Both the position numbers and the translations under genes were made by a program. A stretch of DNA of 11,317 bases, from NCBI GenBank assembly GCA_038211475.1, contig JBBQVN010000121.1, positions 1 through 11,317 on the forward strand, given 5' to 3'. The first letter of the stretch is position 1. The number at the start of each line of letters is the position of its first letter. The DNA is from JANYBT01 sp038211475. Its GTDB lineage: Bacteria > Acidobacteriota > Terriglobia > Terriglobales > Acidobacteriaceae. This document shows, one piece after another, positions 1-6,359 of this stretch. The notes beneath the pieces are model-generated. The model ran no database searches. It saw only the letters and a list, made by a program, of their open reading frames with translations, and was not told where the DNA came from.

Positions 1-612
1 CGAAGCCCGATCCATCGCCATGGCAAAGAGCATGTTTTTTTGTTGGTAAGCATCCATCAATTCTCGTTGCGCCGCCTGATCCTCGGGATTCGCCGTCAAG
101 GTCACCTCGGCATCGTGGATATAAAGGTTGACCCGCGTCAGGTTCTCTTTGTAGGCGTCTTTTAATTCCGGAGTTTGCGCTGCCACACTCTCTAAAATTT
201 GCTGGTCAGCAGGGTCGCTGATGGGCGCTGCGGCAGTTGACGGCGTCACCGGTGTCGTCGAGGACGTCCCCAAATCCCCTCGGAACAGCAGTCCGGCCAG
301 CAGTAACACGGCTGCCAGCGGTGCTGCGATTAAAAACGGGTTCCAACGGCGGCGCTTGTCTGGCAAGTGGAGCACTTGCTGCTGAGGATCCCGAATCAGT
401 CCCTCTTGCCGCAGCTGCAAAGCAATGGCATTCCAGACTCGCGGCGCTGGTTCCTCATACTCTGCCAGGTCACGAGCTTCGCGGGAAATCAGATCCAGGT
501 CCGCCGCCAAGCCCTCACAGGCGGCGCACGAATTCAGGTGTTGGTTGAACTCCGGATTCCCGCCGTTCTCGGGACCTTCCGGCAAAGTTTGAACGAACTC
601 GACGCAATTCAT
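1..612 (-). CDS. Anti-sigma factor with N-terminal zinc finger and one membrane segment (partial, 3' end outside window)
   Basis: The frame is open from the ATG at 612 to the window edge, giving 204 codons with no stop, so the C-terminus is missing. Zinc-binding anti-sigma (ZAS) proteins hold their partner ECF sigma factor inactive at the inner membrane until a signal releases it. The first 40 residues carry Cys3, His25, Cys29 and Cys32; the last three form the HxxxCxxC motif of this family, and Cys3 sits where the family has a fourth ligand. A hydrophobic segment at about residues 91-110 (NPFLIAAPLAAVLLLAGLLF) follows a basic KRRR stretch, so the zinc finger should be cytoplasmic. Residues 111-135 are a Ser/Thr/Pro/Ala-rich linker, followed by a charged helical periplasmic domain with no recognised fold. 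A GGGGAG ribosome binding site lies about 10 bases before the ATG. It starts 22 bp after the sigma factor stop, which identifies its partner. Confidence 0.85.
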   Translation of the reverse strand, partial: MNCVEFVQTLPEGPENGGNPEFNQHLNSCAACEGLAADLDLISREARDLAEYEEPAPRVWNAIALQLRQEGLIRDPQQQVLHLPDKRRRWNPFLIAAPLAAVLLLAGLLFRGDLGTSSTTPVTPSTAAAPISDPADQQILESVAAQTPELKDAYKENLTRVNLYIHDAEVTLTANPEDQAAQRELMDAYQQKNMLFAMAMDRAS

Positions 613-634
613 TGTGTTACTCTCCCCGATATTG

Positions 635-1309
635 TCACTGCCGCGCTCCCGATGGCTTTCCGGCCTTTTCGGCTCTGCTCAACTTCAGGAGTTCACGTAA
701 CTTCAATCGTGCCTTGTGCAACTGCGACTTGCTGTTGCCGACCGAACATCCGACCATGCCGGCAATCTCATTGTGCTCAAATCCCTCGACATCGTGCAGC
801 ACAAAAACTGTTTTGTACCCTGGTGGTAGTTTCTCGATGGCACTTTGCAACTCTATCCGGTCAATCGAACTGGCCAGCCGCGTGTCTTCTCCGCCGAAGT
901 CGCGCTTCTGGCTGTCCTCTTCGTTCTCCACTGGCTCGTCCAGCGAGATCAAATTCAGACCCTTCTTGCGCAACTTCATCAGTACGACGTTCACCGTCAT
1001 GCGGTGCAACCACGTCGAGAACGCCGACTCGCCCCGGAACTGGCCGATCTTGCGGAAAAGTTGCAGGAAAGCTTCCTGCGCCAGGTCTTCCGCTTCCTGC
1101 GGATTCGATACCATTCGCAGGCACAGCGAATACACTCGCCGCTTGTGCAGGTTGTAGAGAAACTCGAAAGCTTCCCCGTCTCCCTGCTTGGCCCGCTCGA
1201 TCGCTTCCGCTTCGTTGATCTTTGCTTGTTTCAGGTCGGTCAAAAGTTTGTCCGGCCGCAGTGGTTGAGATGCAGCCTCTGTCTCTTTTCGTTGTATGTT
1301 TGCCAGCAT
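635..1309 (-). CDS. ECF-type RNA polymerase sigma factor (sigma-70 family, RpoE-like)
   Basis: This 224-residue protein should bind core RNA polymerase and direct it to a stress or envelope regulon. Region 2 spans about residues 44-113 and includes the core-binding stretch around DLAQEAFLQLFRKIGQF and the promoter-melting stretch around SAFSTWLHRMTVNVV. Region 4 spans about 154-208 with the -35-binding helix-turn-helix around EIAGMVGCSVGNSKSQLHKA. No C-terminal extension of the SnoaL type is present. The N-terminal 35 residues before region 2 are longer than in many ECF factors and low in conservation, so the true start may lie downstream of 1309; no strong ribosome binding site precedes this ATG. 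The next gene, 22 bp downstream, is a zinc-finger anti-sigma factor, the usual arrangement for a sigma factor controlled by partner sequestration. Autoregulation is likely but only a weak promoter candidate is visible upstream. Confidence 0.93.
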   Translation of the reverse strand: MLANIQRKETEAASQPLRPDKLLTDLKQAKINEAEAIERAKQGDGEAFEFLYNLHKRRVYSLCLRMVSNPQEAEDLAQEAFLQLFRKIGQFRGESAFSTWLHRMTVNVVLMKLRKKGLNLISLDEPVENEEDSQKRDFGGEDTRLASSIDRIELQSAIEKLPPGYKTVFVLHDVEGFEHNEIAGMVGCSVGNSKSQLHKARLKLRELLKLSRAEKAGKPSGARQ

Positions 1310-1313
1310 TCAC

Positions 1314-1347
1314 TGACTACGAACACCAGCATAGCATCAGGGTTGCA
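1314..1347 (-). promoter_or_regulatory. Weak candidate ECF-type promoter of the sigma/anti-sigma operon
   Basis: On the minus strand TGCAACC occurs at 1347-1341. The CAACC/AAC core is typical of -35 elements read by ECF sigma factors. A CGTAGTC-like sequence follows near 1322-1316, in the place of a CGTC-type -10 element, with a slightly long spacer. The start codon at 1309 would leave almost no 5' leader, which argues either against this promoter or for a downstream start codon in the sigma gene. Confidence 0.25.
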
Positions 1348-1366
1348 CGGTCGCCGGACGGATTAG

Positions 1367-1387
1367 GCACATCCCACGCACATCCCA
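1367..1387 (-). repeat. Two-copy tandem repeat, 11-bp period
   Basis: The ten bases GCACATCCCA (plus-strand reading) occur at 1367-1376 and again at 1378-1387, separated by one base, so the period is 11 bp, about one helical turn. The repeat lies about 20 bp upstream of the weak -35 candidate of the sigma operon and could be a regulator site. With only two copies, chance or replication slippage is equally possible. Confidence 0.5.
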
Positions 1388-1422
1388 ACCACACCGCAAC
1401 CCCATCCCGAACGCCGTCAACG

Positions 1423-1459
1423 GCCAGCCAAATTGCGGCTGGCTGTGGCCCTCCGGGCC
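1423..1459. repeat. Pair of adjacent perfect hairpins (REP-like or terminator candidate)
   Basis: A 7-bp stem GCCAGCC/GGCTGGC with a 7-base loop sits at 1423-1443. A second stem GGCCC/GGGCC with a 3-base loop follows at 1447-1459. Both are perfect. They lie 39-75 bp past the stop of the MFS transporter gene, so they may block or stabilise its transcript end, but no T-tract follows on either strand. The GGCCCGGAGGGCC core resembles short palindromic repeats I recall from intergenic regions of acidobacterial genomes. That resemblance is from memory only. Confidence 0.5.
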
Positions 1460-1497
1460 GAAACCATGTTGGGGCTGTCCTTCCCCGCCAACAAATC

Positions 1498-2784
1498 CTA
1501 TCCTTTGGCGGTAATGGTTTCCAGCCCATGCCCATGCGGGCCTAACTCCCGCTGCCGCAACAGGAAAGCGAACAAAACCCCAAGCACTCCTAAAATCGAG
1601 AAAATCCACATCCCCGGCGTGTAGCCTGCCGGGTTATTGGCTCCCGCGTGGGCATGATCGTTGGTCCAGCCCACCAGCAGGTTCAGTCCCGCCAAGCCAA
1701 TATTCTGAATCATGGTCATCAACCCGTAGGCCGTGCCCAGTTTGGACTGGTCCACAATGTAGGCGACCGAGGGCCACATCAGCGCCGGAATCAGCGAAAA
1801 CGCCACCCCCATCATCGCCATCGGAACATACAAGCTGATGTGGGTGTAGGCCATGATCAGGTACACCGGTATGAGCAGCGTCGAGCCCAGCATCATGAGC
1901 AGGGCGCGCTTGCCTACTTTGTCGGCGAACAGCCCGAACAGCGGGGTGCCGATCATGGTGGAGGCGGTCAGGATGCTCACCAGGAAGCCACCCAATTCGC
2001 GGGACGTGCCATGCGCGTCCATAAAGAACTTGATGGCAAAAGTTTCAAACGGAAAGATCGCCGAGTAGAACACGATGCAGAGCGCGACGATGTACCAGTA
2101 GGAAACGCCGAAGTTAAACAGGTCGCTGAACACTACCTTGTCGGTCGATCCGGCTTGCCCCACCGCAAAGTTCTTGTCGGCATACACTTCCATCGCCCAA
2201 TAGATCACCGCCCCGGTAATGCAGAACGTCGCAAATCCGACTGAAATCAGCAACGGCGAGCGCCAGTTCGTGTACGCCGGCTTGGCCCACGTCGGCGAGT
2301 TCTGCGCCAGCCACGTTCCCAACCGCGAGATAGTCAGGTTAATGCCAAATGCGAAGCTCAATTCCTTGCCGCGAAACCACTTGGCAATGGCGGTGGTGAC
2401 GGCCACGATCAGCGATTCCGCGCCCAGGCCGAAGATCAGCCGTCCCGAAGCCATCACCGCCAACTGACCTGATGCCACGGTGACCGCCGACCCGATCAGG
2501 CACAGCGTACCGAAGATAAGGATCGCCTTGCGCGTTCCGATGCGGTCCACTACATATCCCCCGACCAGCACCATGAACACGTTGGGGATGCTGTAAATCG
2601 CCTGCAACAGTCCGATGTTTGAATCGGTGAAGTGCAGCTGCTTCACCAGCAGATCGGCGATGGGCGCGATGCAGTCGTACACGTAGTAGTTCCCGAACAT
2701 GGTCAGGCTGACCACGACCAGCACAATCCACCGGTACATTCGGGAAGGCTCAGGGCGCACGGGTTTAGGCATCACTTCAGTCAT
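1498..2784 (-). CDS. MFS transporter, MFSD1-like (putative dipeptide/oligopeptide transporter)
   Basis: This is a 428-residue major facilitator protein with about 12 hydrophobic segments and no signal peptide. The family motif A, GGYVVDRIGTRK, is at residues 75-86 in the loop after helix 2, and its second-half counterpart GLFADKVGKR is at 284-293. Two stretches match the MFSD1 family as I recall it: residues 115-156 (GRLIFGLGAESL, WFRGKELSFAFGI, TISRLGT) and 336-370 (MWPSVAYIVDQSKLGTAYG, then MIQNIGLAGLNLLVG). Vertebrate MFSD1 is a lysosomal dipeptide uniporter, so an inner-membrane peptide transporter is a reasonable inference; the substrate is not proven. Glu123 and Arg154 are spaced 31 residues apart, like the MFSD1 substrate-contacting pair I recall (Glu150/Arg181). 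The C-terminal part carries several histidines (DHAHAG, GPHGHG). The ATG at 2784 has a poor ribosome binding site, and Met5 is an alternative start. It appears monocistronic with its own promoter. Confidence 0.9.
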   Translation of the reverse strand: MTEVMPKPVRPEPSRMYRWIVLVVVSLTMFGNYYVYDCIAPIADLLVKQLHFTDSNIGLLQAIYSIPNVFMVLVGGYVVDRIGTRKAILIFGTLCLIGSAVTVASGQLAVMASGRLIFGLGAESLIVAVTTAIAKWFRGKELSFAFGINLTISRLGTWLAQNSPTWAKPAYTNWRSPLLISVGFATFCITGAVIYWAMEVYADKNFAVGQAGSTDKVVFSDLFNFGVSYWYIVALCIVFYSAIFPFETFAIKFFMDAHGTSRELGGFLVSILTASTMIGTPLFGLFADKVGKRALLMMLGSTLLIPVYLIMAYTHISLYVPMAMMGVAFSLIPALMWPSVAYIVDQSKLGTAYGLMTMIQNIGLAGLNLLVGWTNDHAHAGANNPAGYTPGMWIFSILGVLGVLFAFLLRQRELGPHGHGLETITAKG

Positions 2785-2799
2785 GAAGGTTTATCCCAC

Positions 2800-2852
2800 T
2801 GCGAATTCAAGACCTCACCCCGGCGAGTTATTCCGGGAGTGCGAATTCAAGA
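2800..2852 (-). repeat. 13-bp direct repeat, copies exactly 40 bp apart
   Basis: TGCGAATTCAAGA (plus-strand reading) occurs at 2800-2812 and 2840-2852 with no mismatch. The distance of 40 bp is close to four helical turns, so both copies would face the same side of the DNA. The upstream copy abuts the -10 element of the MFS promoter and covers its probable start point. The other lies in the leader, about 15 bases before the start codon. This is a good layout for a repressor bound at two sites, although a local duplication is possible. Confidence 0.65.
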
Positions 2853-2880
2853 AGATAACAGATTCGCGGGAGGAACCCAA
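2852..2880 (-). promoter_or_regulatory. Sigma-70-type promoter for the MFS transporter gene
   Basis: On the minus strand TTGGGT (2880-2875) and TATCTT (2857-2852) are separated by exactly 17 bases. The bases before the -10 read TGT, giving an extended -10 (TGnTATCTT). The -35 matches only the TTG part of the consensus. Transcription would begin near 2845, leaving a leader of about 60 bases before the ATG at 2784. Confidence 0.5.
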
Positions 2881-3183
2881 AGGCGTGATTGACGACGGTT
2901 CGTCGGCGGCAGGGTAAGCGCGGGGGCATTCTCCCTTGGCAGCGGGATGGGGCCATGTGACGGGTTCGGCCTTAGCCATACAGCACGGTCGCCATCCGGT
3001 GCAGCACTCTCTACTCTGCAAAGGCTAGGACGGCGCGGACACTCTAGATCAGCTTGGTCCGCCAGACGGAGCACGAGTTCGCTGGCCATGTGCGTCCAAT
3101 TTGCGTCGCCGTCGTTATCCGGGAGCACGTGGGTATTGCGTAGACATGCCCCAGCTCAGTCAACCCCGCGCCCAAGTGATCGG

Positions 3184-3193
3184 TTATTATAAA
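3184..3193 (+). promoter_or_regulatory. AT-rich -10-like element upstream of the TPR/CLC operon
   Basis: TTATTATAAA is the only AT-rich stretch in a GC-rich region and contains TATTAT and TTATAA, both near the -10 consensus. It lies about 45 bases before the preferred start at 3237. No recognisable -35 is found at 16-18 bases spacing, so this promoter would need an activator or a non-housekeeping sigma factor, or the call is wrong. Confidence 0.3.
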
Positions 3194-3227
3194 CAGGCAT
3201 TTTCCTATGCTCCGGTTTGCAAAAAAC

Positions 3228-3234
3228 GAGGGGG
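3228..3234 (+). promoter_or_regulatory. Ribosome binding site that decides the TPR gene start
   Basis: GAGGGGG lies a few bases before the ATG at 3237. The in-frame ATG at 3207 has only a weak ACAGG in front of it. This favours 3237 as the start. Confidence 0.6.
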
Positions 3235-3236
3235 CG

Positions 3237-4376
3237 ATGGCGGTCCGAAGGTTGGGACTCGGACTCTACTGGACGCGGGAGCCGGTGATCCTGGCCGTGC
3301 TCTCCGTCCTGACGATCGGTTTTTTTTTGGCCGTGAGCGGTTTGTCCCGCACGTACCACACGCAACAGCAGTCGCTGGCCAACCGATGGTTCACTCGAGG
3401 CGTTGCCGACCTGAAGGAACAGCGTTTTGACCGAGCGGTCATAGAATTTCGCGCGGCGTTGCTGTACTCCCGCGGCAACTACGATTACCAACTCAACTTG
3501 GCCGAGGCCTTGCTCGGCTTGCATCGCACCAGCGAGGCCGGCGCGTACTTGAGCAACCTGCGGGAGCAGCAACCAGAGAATGGGCTGGTAAACCTGGAAC
3601 TGGCGCGTATCGCCGCGCAAGAGGGCGACACCGAGACAGCCCTGCGTTACTACCACAATGCAACCTATGCGGCTTGGCCTAGCGATCAGGAGGTGCAACG
3701 GCGCAACGCCCGCCTGGAGTTGATCGAGTTTTTGTTACGCAGTAACGCCAACGCGCAAGCGCAGTCTGAGTTGATCGCGCTGGCGGCGAATTTGGGCGAC
3801 GACCCCACCCAACAGGCACGGGTGGGCAATCTTTTTCTCAGGGTACACGACTACGAACACGCATTGGCCGAGTACAGCCTCAGCCTTAAGTCGCAGCGCG
3901 ACAACCCGCCCGCTTTAGCGGGGGCGGGGCTGGCTGCGTTCGAGCTTCGCCAATACGATCTGGCGCAACGATATCTGGAAGCGGCGGTTGATGCCGACCC
4001 CGGCGATGCCCAGAGCGCCAGCCGGCTCAAGTCCGCCGAACTTGTGCTGCAAATGGATCCCTTCCGGCGCCGGCTCCCGGCATCTCAGCGCGATCGGATC
4101 GTTATGCAAGCCTTTGCCTCAGCGGGCCAGCGACTAAAAAACTGCGGCCTCGAAGGCGTTGCGGGGGCGCCAGCAGCGCCGCAGAGTCTAGCCGCGACTT
4201 GGACCAAGATGAAGCCACAGATCACCGAGAGAGGCCTGCGCCGGGATCCGGACTTAGTGGAGGACGCCATGGAACTGGTGTTTCACATCGAACGTGAAAG
4301 CAAGATTAAATGCGGTGATCCCAACGGCACCGACTTGGCCCTGCTTTTAATCTCAAAACTGCACGAGGGGAACTAG
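3237..4376 (+). CDS. Membrane-anchored tetratricopeptide repeat (TPR) protein
   Basis: With the start at 3237 the protein has 379 residues (389 if the weaker ATG at 3207 is used). A single hydrophobic segment at about residues 16-36 after a basic N-terminus suggests an uncleaved signal anchor. The remainder is an alpha-helical repeat domain. TPR-like units are visible at about 47-80 (ANRWFTRGVADLKEQRFDRA), 81-114, 115-148 (LELARIAAQEGDTETALRYY), 193-220 and 224-257 (AAFELRQYDLAQRYLEAAVD). TPRs are protein-binding scaffolds with no catalytic activity. The C-terminal 100 residues are not TPR and contain two cysteines in CGLEG (303) and CGDPNGTDLALLLI (359); this segment looks like a conserved extra domain that I cannot name. 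The stop is 4 bp before the start of the CLC gene, so the two are co-transcribed and probably co-translated. The function is unknown; a scaffold or accessory role for the CLC protein is only a contextual guess. Confidence 0.88.
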   Translation: MAVRRLGLGLYWTREPVILAVLSVLTIGFFLAVSGLSRTYHTQQQSLANRWFTRGVADLKEQRFDRAVIEFRAALLYSRGNYDYQLNLAEALLGLHRTSEAGAYLSNLREQQPENGLVNLELARIAAQEGDTETALRYYHNATYAAWPSDQEVQRRNARLELIEFLLRSNANAQAQSELIALAANLGDDPTQQARVGNLFLRVHDYEHALAEYSLSLKSQRDNPPALAGAGLAAFELRQYDLAQRYLEAAVDADPGDAQSASRLKSAELVLQMDPFRRRLPASQRDRIVMQAFASAGQRLKNCGLEGVAGAPAAPQSLAATWTKMKPQITERGLRRDPDLVEDAMELVFHIERESKIKCGDPNGTDLALLLISKLHEGN

Positions 4377-4380
4377 CGAC

Positions 4381-6150
4381 GTGCAAGGGTCCGACTCACA
4401 ACCCGGGTTGCCGTTAGAAAACGAAGAGGCCGGGGCAGAATCAGCGTTCCCCAAGCCCTTATCCGGCTCCCTGTTGCGATCGGTGTTTCGGGAAGAGCGT
4501 TTCTTTCTCGTTCTGTCCGTGTTCATCGGAATTTTCTCAGGCCTTGCAGTGGTTTGTTTTCGCTTCGCCATTGATTGGTGCCGCATTTATCTGCTGGGAT
4601 CCGGAGCTATGCTGACTCCGCTTCGACTGGTGCTGGCGCCAAGCCTTGCCGGCTTGGTGATCGCGGCGCTGGTCATTCATGTTTTCCCTCTGGCGCGCGG
4701 CAGCGGAGTGAACCAAACCAAGGCGGCGCTCTACATCTTCAACGGCTATATTCCGCTTCGCACCGCCATTGGAAAGTTCATTACCGCGGCGCTCGCCATT
4801 GGGTCGGGACACTCGCTGGGCCCCGAAGATCCATCTTTGCAAATTGGCGCCAGTCTAGCTTCCGCGCTGGGACGACGCATGCATCTATCGCGTGACCGGA
4901 TGCGCCTGATCGCTCCCGTCGGCGCTGCCGCCGGACTCGCCGCGGCATTCAATGCGCCCATCTCTGCAGTGCTGTTCGTGATCGAAGAAGTCATTGGCCG
5001 CTGGACGGCCGGCATCCTCGGCTCCGTGGTTCTATCGGCGGTATCCAGCGTGGTGGTAATGCGATGGTTCTTAGGATCAGAGTCTCTTTTTCGGATACCT
5101 GCGGTGCAACTGGAGCGGCCTTCGGAACTCATCGCCTATGCCATCCTCGGAGTGGTGGGGGGACTGGCTTCGGTCGTCTTTGCCAAGGGCATTGCGGCTG
5201 TCCGCTCATGGTGCAAGGAACTGCCACGTTGGACGCAATATTTCCAGCCCGCGATCGCAGGCTTGCTCATTGGGATCATTGCGGTCCTGGGAGCGCCGCA
5301 AATCATGGGCGCAGGCTACGAGTATATTGACCAGGCGATGCACGGTCAGTTTACCTGGCAAATGCTGGCCATCTTGGCAGGATTGAAAATCGTTGCCACT
5401 CTGCTTTCATTCGTCAGCGGAACTCCTGGAGGGATGTTTGCTCCAACCCTATTCATCGGCGCCATGCTGGGTGCGGCAGTCGGAGGAGCGGAACATGTGT
5501 TTCTGCCGCAGTTGAGCGGCTCCCCCGGCACCTATGCATTGGTGGGCATGGGCGTCTTGTTCGCGGGATTCCTGCGCGCGCCCATGACTTCAGTCTTCAT
5601 GGTGCTGGAAGTCAGCGGCAACTACTCCATCATCGTCCCCGTCATCGTGGCCAACACCTTCGCGTATGTCATCTCCCGCGGTCTGCAGCCGCTTGCGATC
5701 TTCGACGTGCTGACACGCCAGGACGGTTTGGAACTGCCATCCATGGAAGAACAGAGAGAAGAGGGGATTTTGCGGGTGGAAGACGCGATGCGAGCCGCGC
5801 CACTCCCCGTGCTGGACGCGGACGAACCCCTCGAGCGCGCGTGCCAGCAGCTGGACGAGAAGTCGCCGGAGGCATTGCTGGTACGTTTGAATCCGACGGG
5901 ATGGAGCAGCGTCACCCGACACGAGCTCGAGACCATGATCAAGGAGGGCAAAGGCAATCTCACCTTGGTCTCCATCCTCGCCAGCCGCCAAATCCCGTAT
6001 GTGCACCCGGATCATCCGCTGGAGGTGGCGCTGCGGCATGTGGATCGTTGGCCGCTGATACCGGTCGTAAGTCGCGCCGACTTCCGCAAGCTGGAAGGAG
6101 TGATTTCCCAACAGGATGTTTTGGAGCGATACCGGCGAGGAGAGGAATAA
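4381..6150 (+). CDS. CLC-family chloride channel/antiporter with C-terminal CBS domain pair
   Basis: This 589-residue protein belongs to the CLC family, homodimers in which each subunit moves Cl- either passively or in exchange for protons. The membrane domain covers about residues 40-445. Filter motifs are GSGVN at 107-111 (usual GSGIP), GPEDP at 147-151 (usual GREGP) and GGMFAPTLF at 350-358 (usual GxFxP). The gating glutamate is kept as Glu149. The FVIEE stretch keeps Glu202-Glu203, matching the internal proton glutamate of the E. coli antiporter, so H+ coupling is plausible. The pore tyrosine appears to be Phe441. Two CBS domains follow at about 463-520 and 527-586, a module that usually binds adenine nucleotides and regulates gating. 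The start is a GTG 4 bp after the TPR gene stop, with GAGGGG about 10 bases upstream inside that gene. The assignment to CLC is firm; channel versus antiporter and anion preference are not determined. Confidence 0.95.
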   Translation: MQGSDSQPGLPLENEEAGAESAFPKPLSGSLLRSVFREERFFLVLSVFIGIFSGLAVVCFRFAIDWCRIYLLGSGAMLTPLRLVLAPSLAGLVIAALVIHVFPLARGSGVNQTKAALYIFNGYIPLRTAIGKFITAALAIGSGHSLGPEDPSLQIGASLASALGRRMHLSRDRMRLIAPVGAAAGLAAAFNAPISAVLFVIEEVIGRWTAGILGSVVLSAVSSVVVMRWFLGSESLFRIPAVQLERPSELIAYAILGVVGGLASVVFAKGIAAVRSWCKELPRWTQYFQPAIAGLLIGIIAVLGAPQIMGAGYEYIDQAMHGQFTWQMLAILAGLKIVATLLSFVSGTPGGMFAPTLFIGAMLGAAVGGAEHVFLPQLSGSPGTYALVGMGVLFAGFLRAPMTSVFMVLEVSGNYSIIVPVIVANTFAYVISRGLQPLAIFDVLTRQDGLELPSMEEQREEGILRVEDAMRAAPLPVLDADEPLERACQQLDEKSPEALLVRLNPTGWSSVTRHELETMIKEGKGNLTLVSILASRQIPYVHPDHPLEVALRHVDRWPLIPVVSRADFRKLEGVISQQDVLERYRRGEE

Positions 6151-6267
6151 GCGACGTTAATCTCCCTATCTTTTTGTTGCCGAAACTGAACGTGATCAGC
6201 CGTTCCCTCGTACTTGAAGTCTCACGGTGTAAAGGCAAAGGACAGTGGACTAGAGTACCCCACTACC

Positions 6268-6296
6268 AAAACGAAAGGCTCCGCTTTATCGGAGCC
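6268..6296 (-). terminator. Rho-independent terminator of the 51-residue small protein gene
   Basis: A perfect 7-bp stem GGCTCCG/CGGAGCC with a 6-base loop occupies 6277-6296. On the minus strand it is followed by TTTCGTTTT (6276-6268), a good T-tract. It lies about 64 bases past the stop of the small gene at 6360. No T-tract follows on the plus strand, so it is unlikely to be an efficient terminator for the CLC operon, which ends 126 bp before it. Confidence 0.75.
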
Positions 6297-6359
6297 CTGA
6301 AAACAGTAAGATGATTGTCTAGCGACTTGCTTAAGAAATTAGTCCCGGCTTCGTATTGG

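Larger units (their letters stand above)
2785..3206. other. Divergent intergenic region between the MFS gene and the TPR/CLC operon
   Basis: About 420 bp separate the two divergent genes. The left 100 bp hold the MFS promoter and the 40-bp-spaced direct repeat, and the right 25 bp hold an AT-rich promoter-like stretch. A short perfect inverted repeat, GACGA-CGGT-TCGTC, lies at 2891-2904 just upstream of the MFS -35 element and could be an operator. I see no convincing gene between 2905 and 3180. Minus-strand open frames there (for example 2847-3128) are Arg/Pro-rich, resemble no family I know, and run through the MFS promoter. I also recognise no riboswitch. Confidence 0.6.

Noticed and set aside
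237..1366. Several plus-strand open frames (for example 367-1218 and 612-1157)
   Set aside because: They lie antisense to the well-supported sigma and anti-sigma genes and have biased, low-complexity compositions typical of shadow frames.
1648..2244. 198-codon plus-strand frame rich in His, Gln and Arg
   Set aside because: Antisense shadow of the MFS transporter gene; the composition reflects reverse-complemented membrane-protein codons.
2881..3000. Possible riboswitch in the MFS leader on the minus strand
   Set aside because: GC-rich segments gave no consensus core of the cobalamin, TPP, glycine or SAM classes, and they lie upstream of the predicted transcription start.
2847..3128. 93-codon minus-strand open frame in the divergent spacer
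   Set aside because: Arg/Pro-rich, no family resemblance, no clear ribosome binding site, and it runs through the MFS promoter and repeat region.
4699..4833. CLC as a fluoride-type (CLC-F) antiporter because of its unusual filter
   Set aside because: The motifs GSGVN and GPEDP do not match the CLC-F signatures I know, and the C-terminal CBS pair is not typical of that subfamily.
6244..6264. Short inverted repeat AGTGG/CCACT with an 11-base loop downstream of the CLC gene
   Set aside because: A 5-bp stem with a long loop and no T-tract is too weak to call as a terminator or structured RNA. The surrounding 6151-6276 holds nothing else I recognise, although I cannot exclude a degenerate intergenic repeat.
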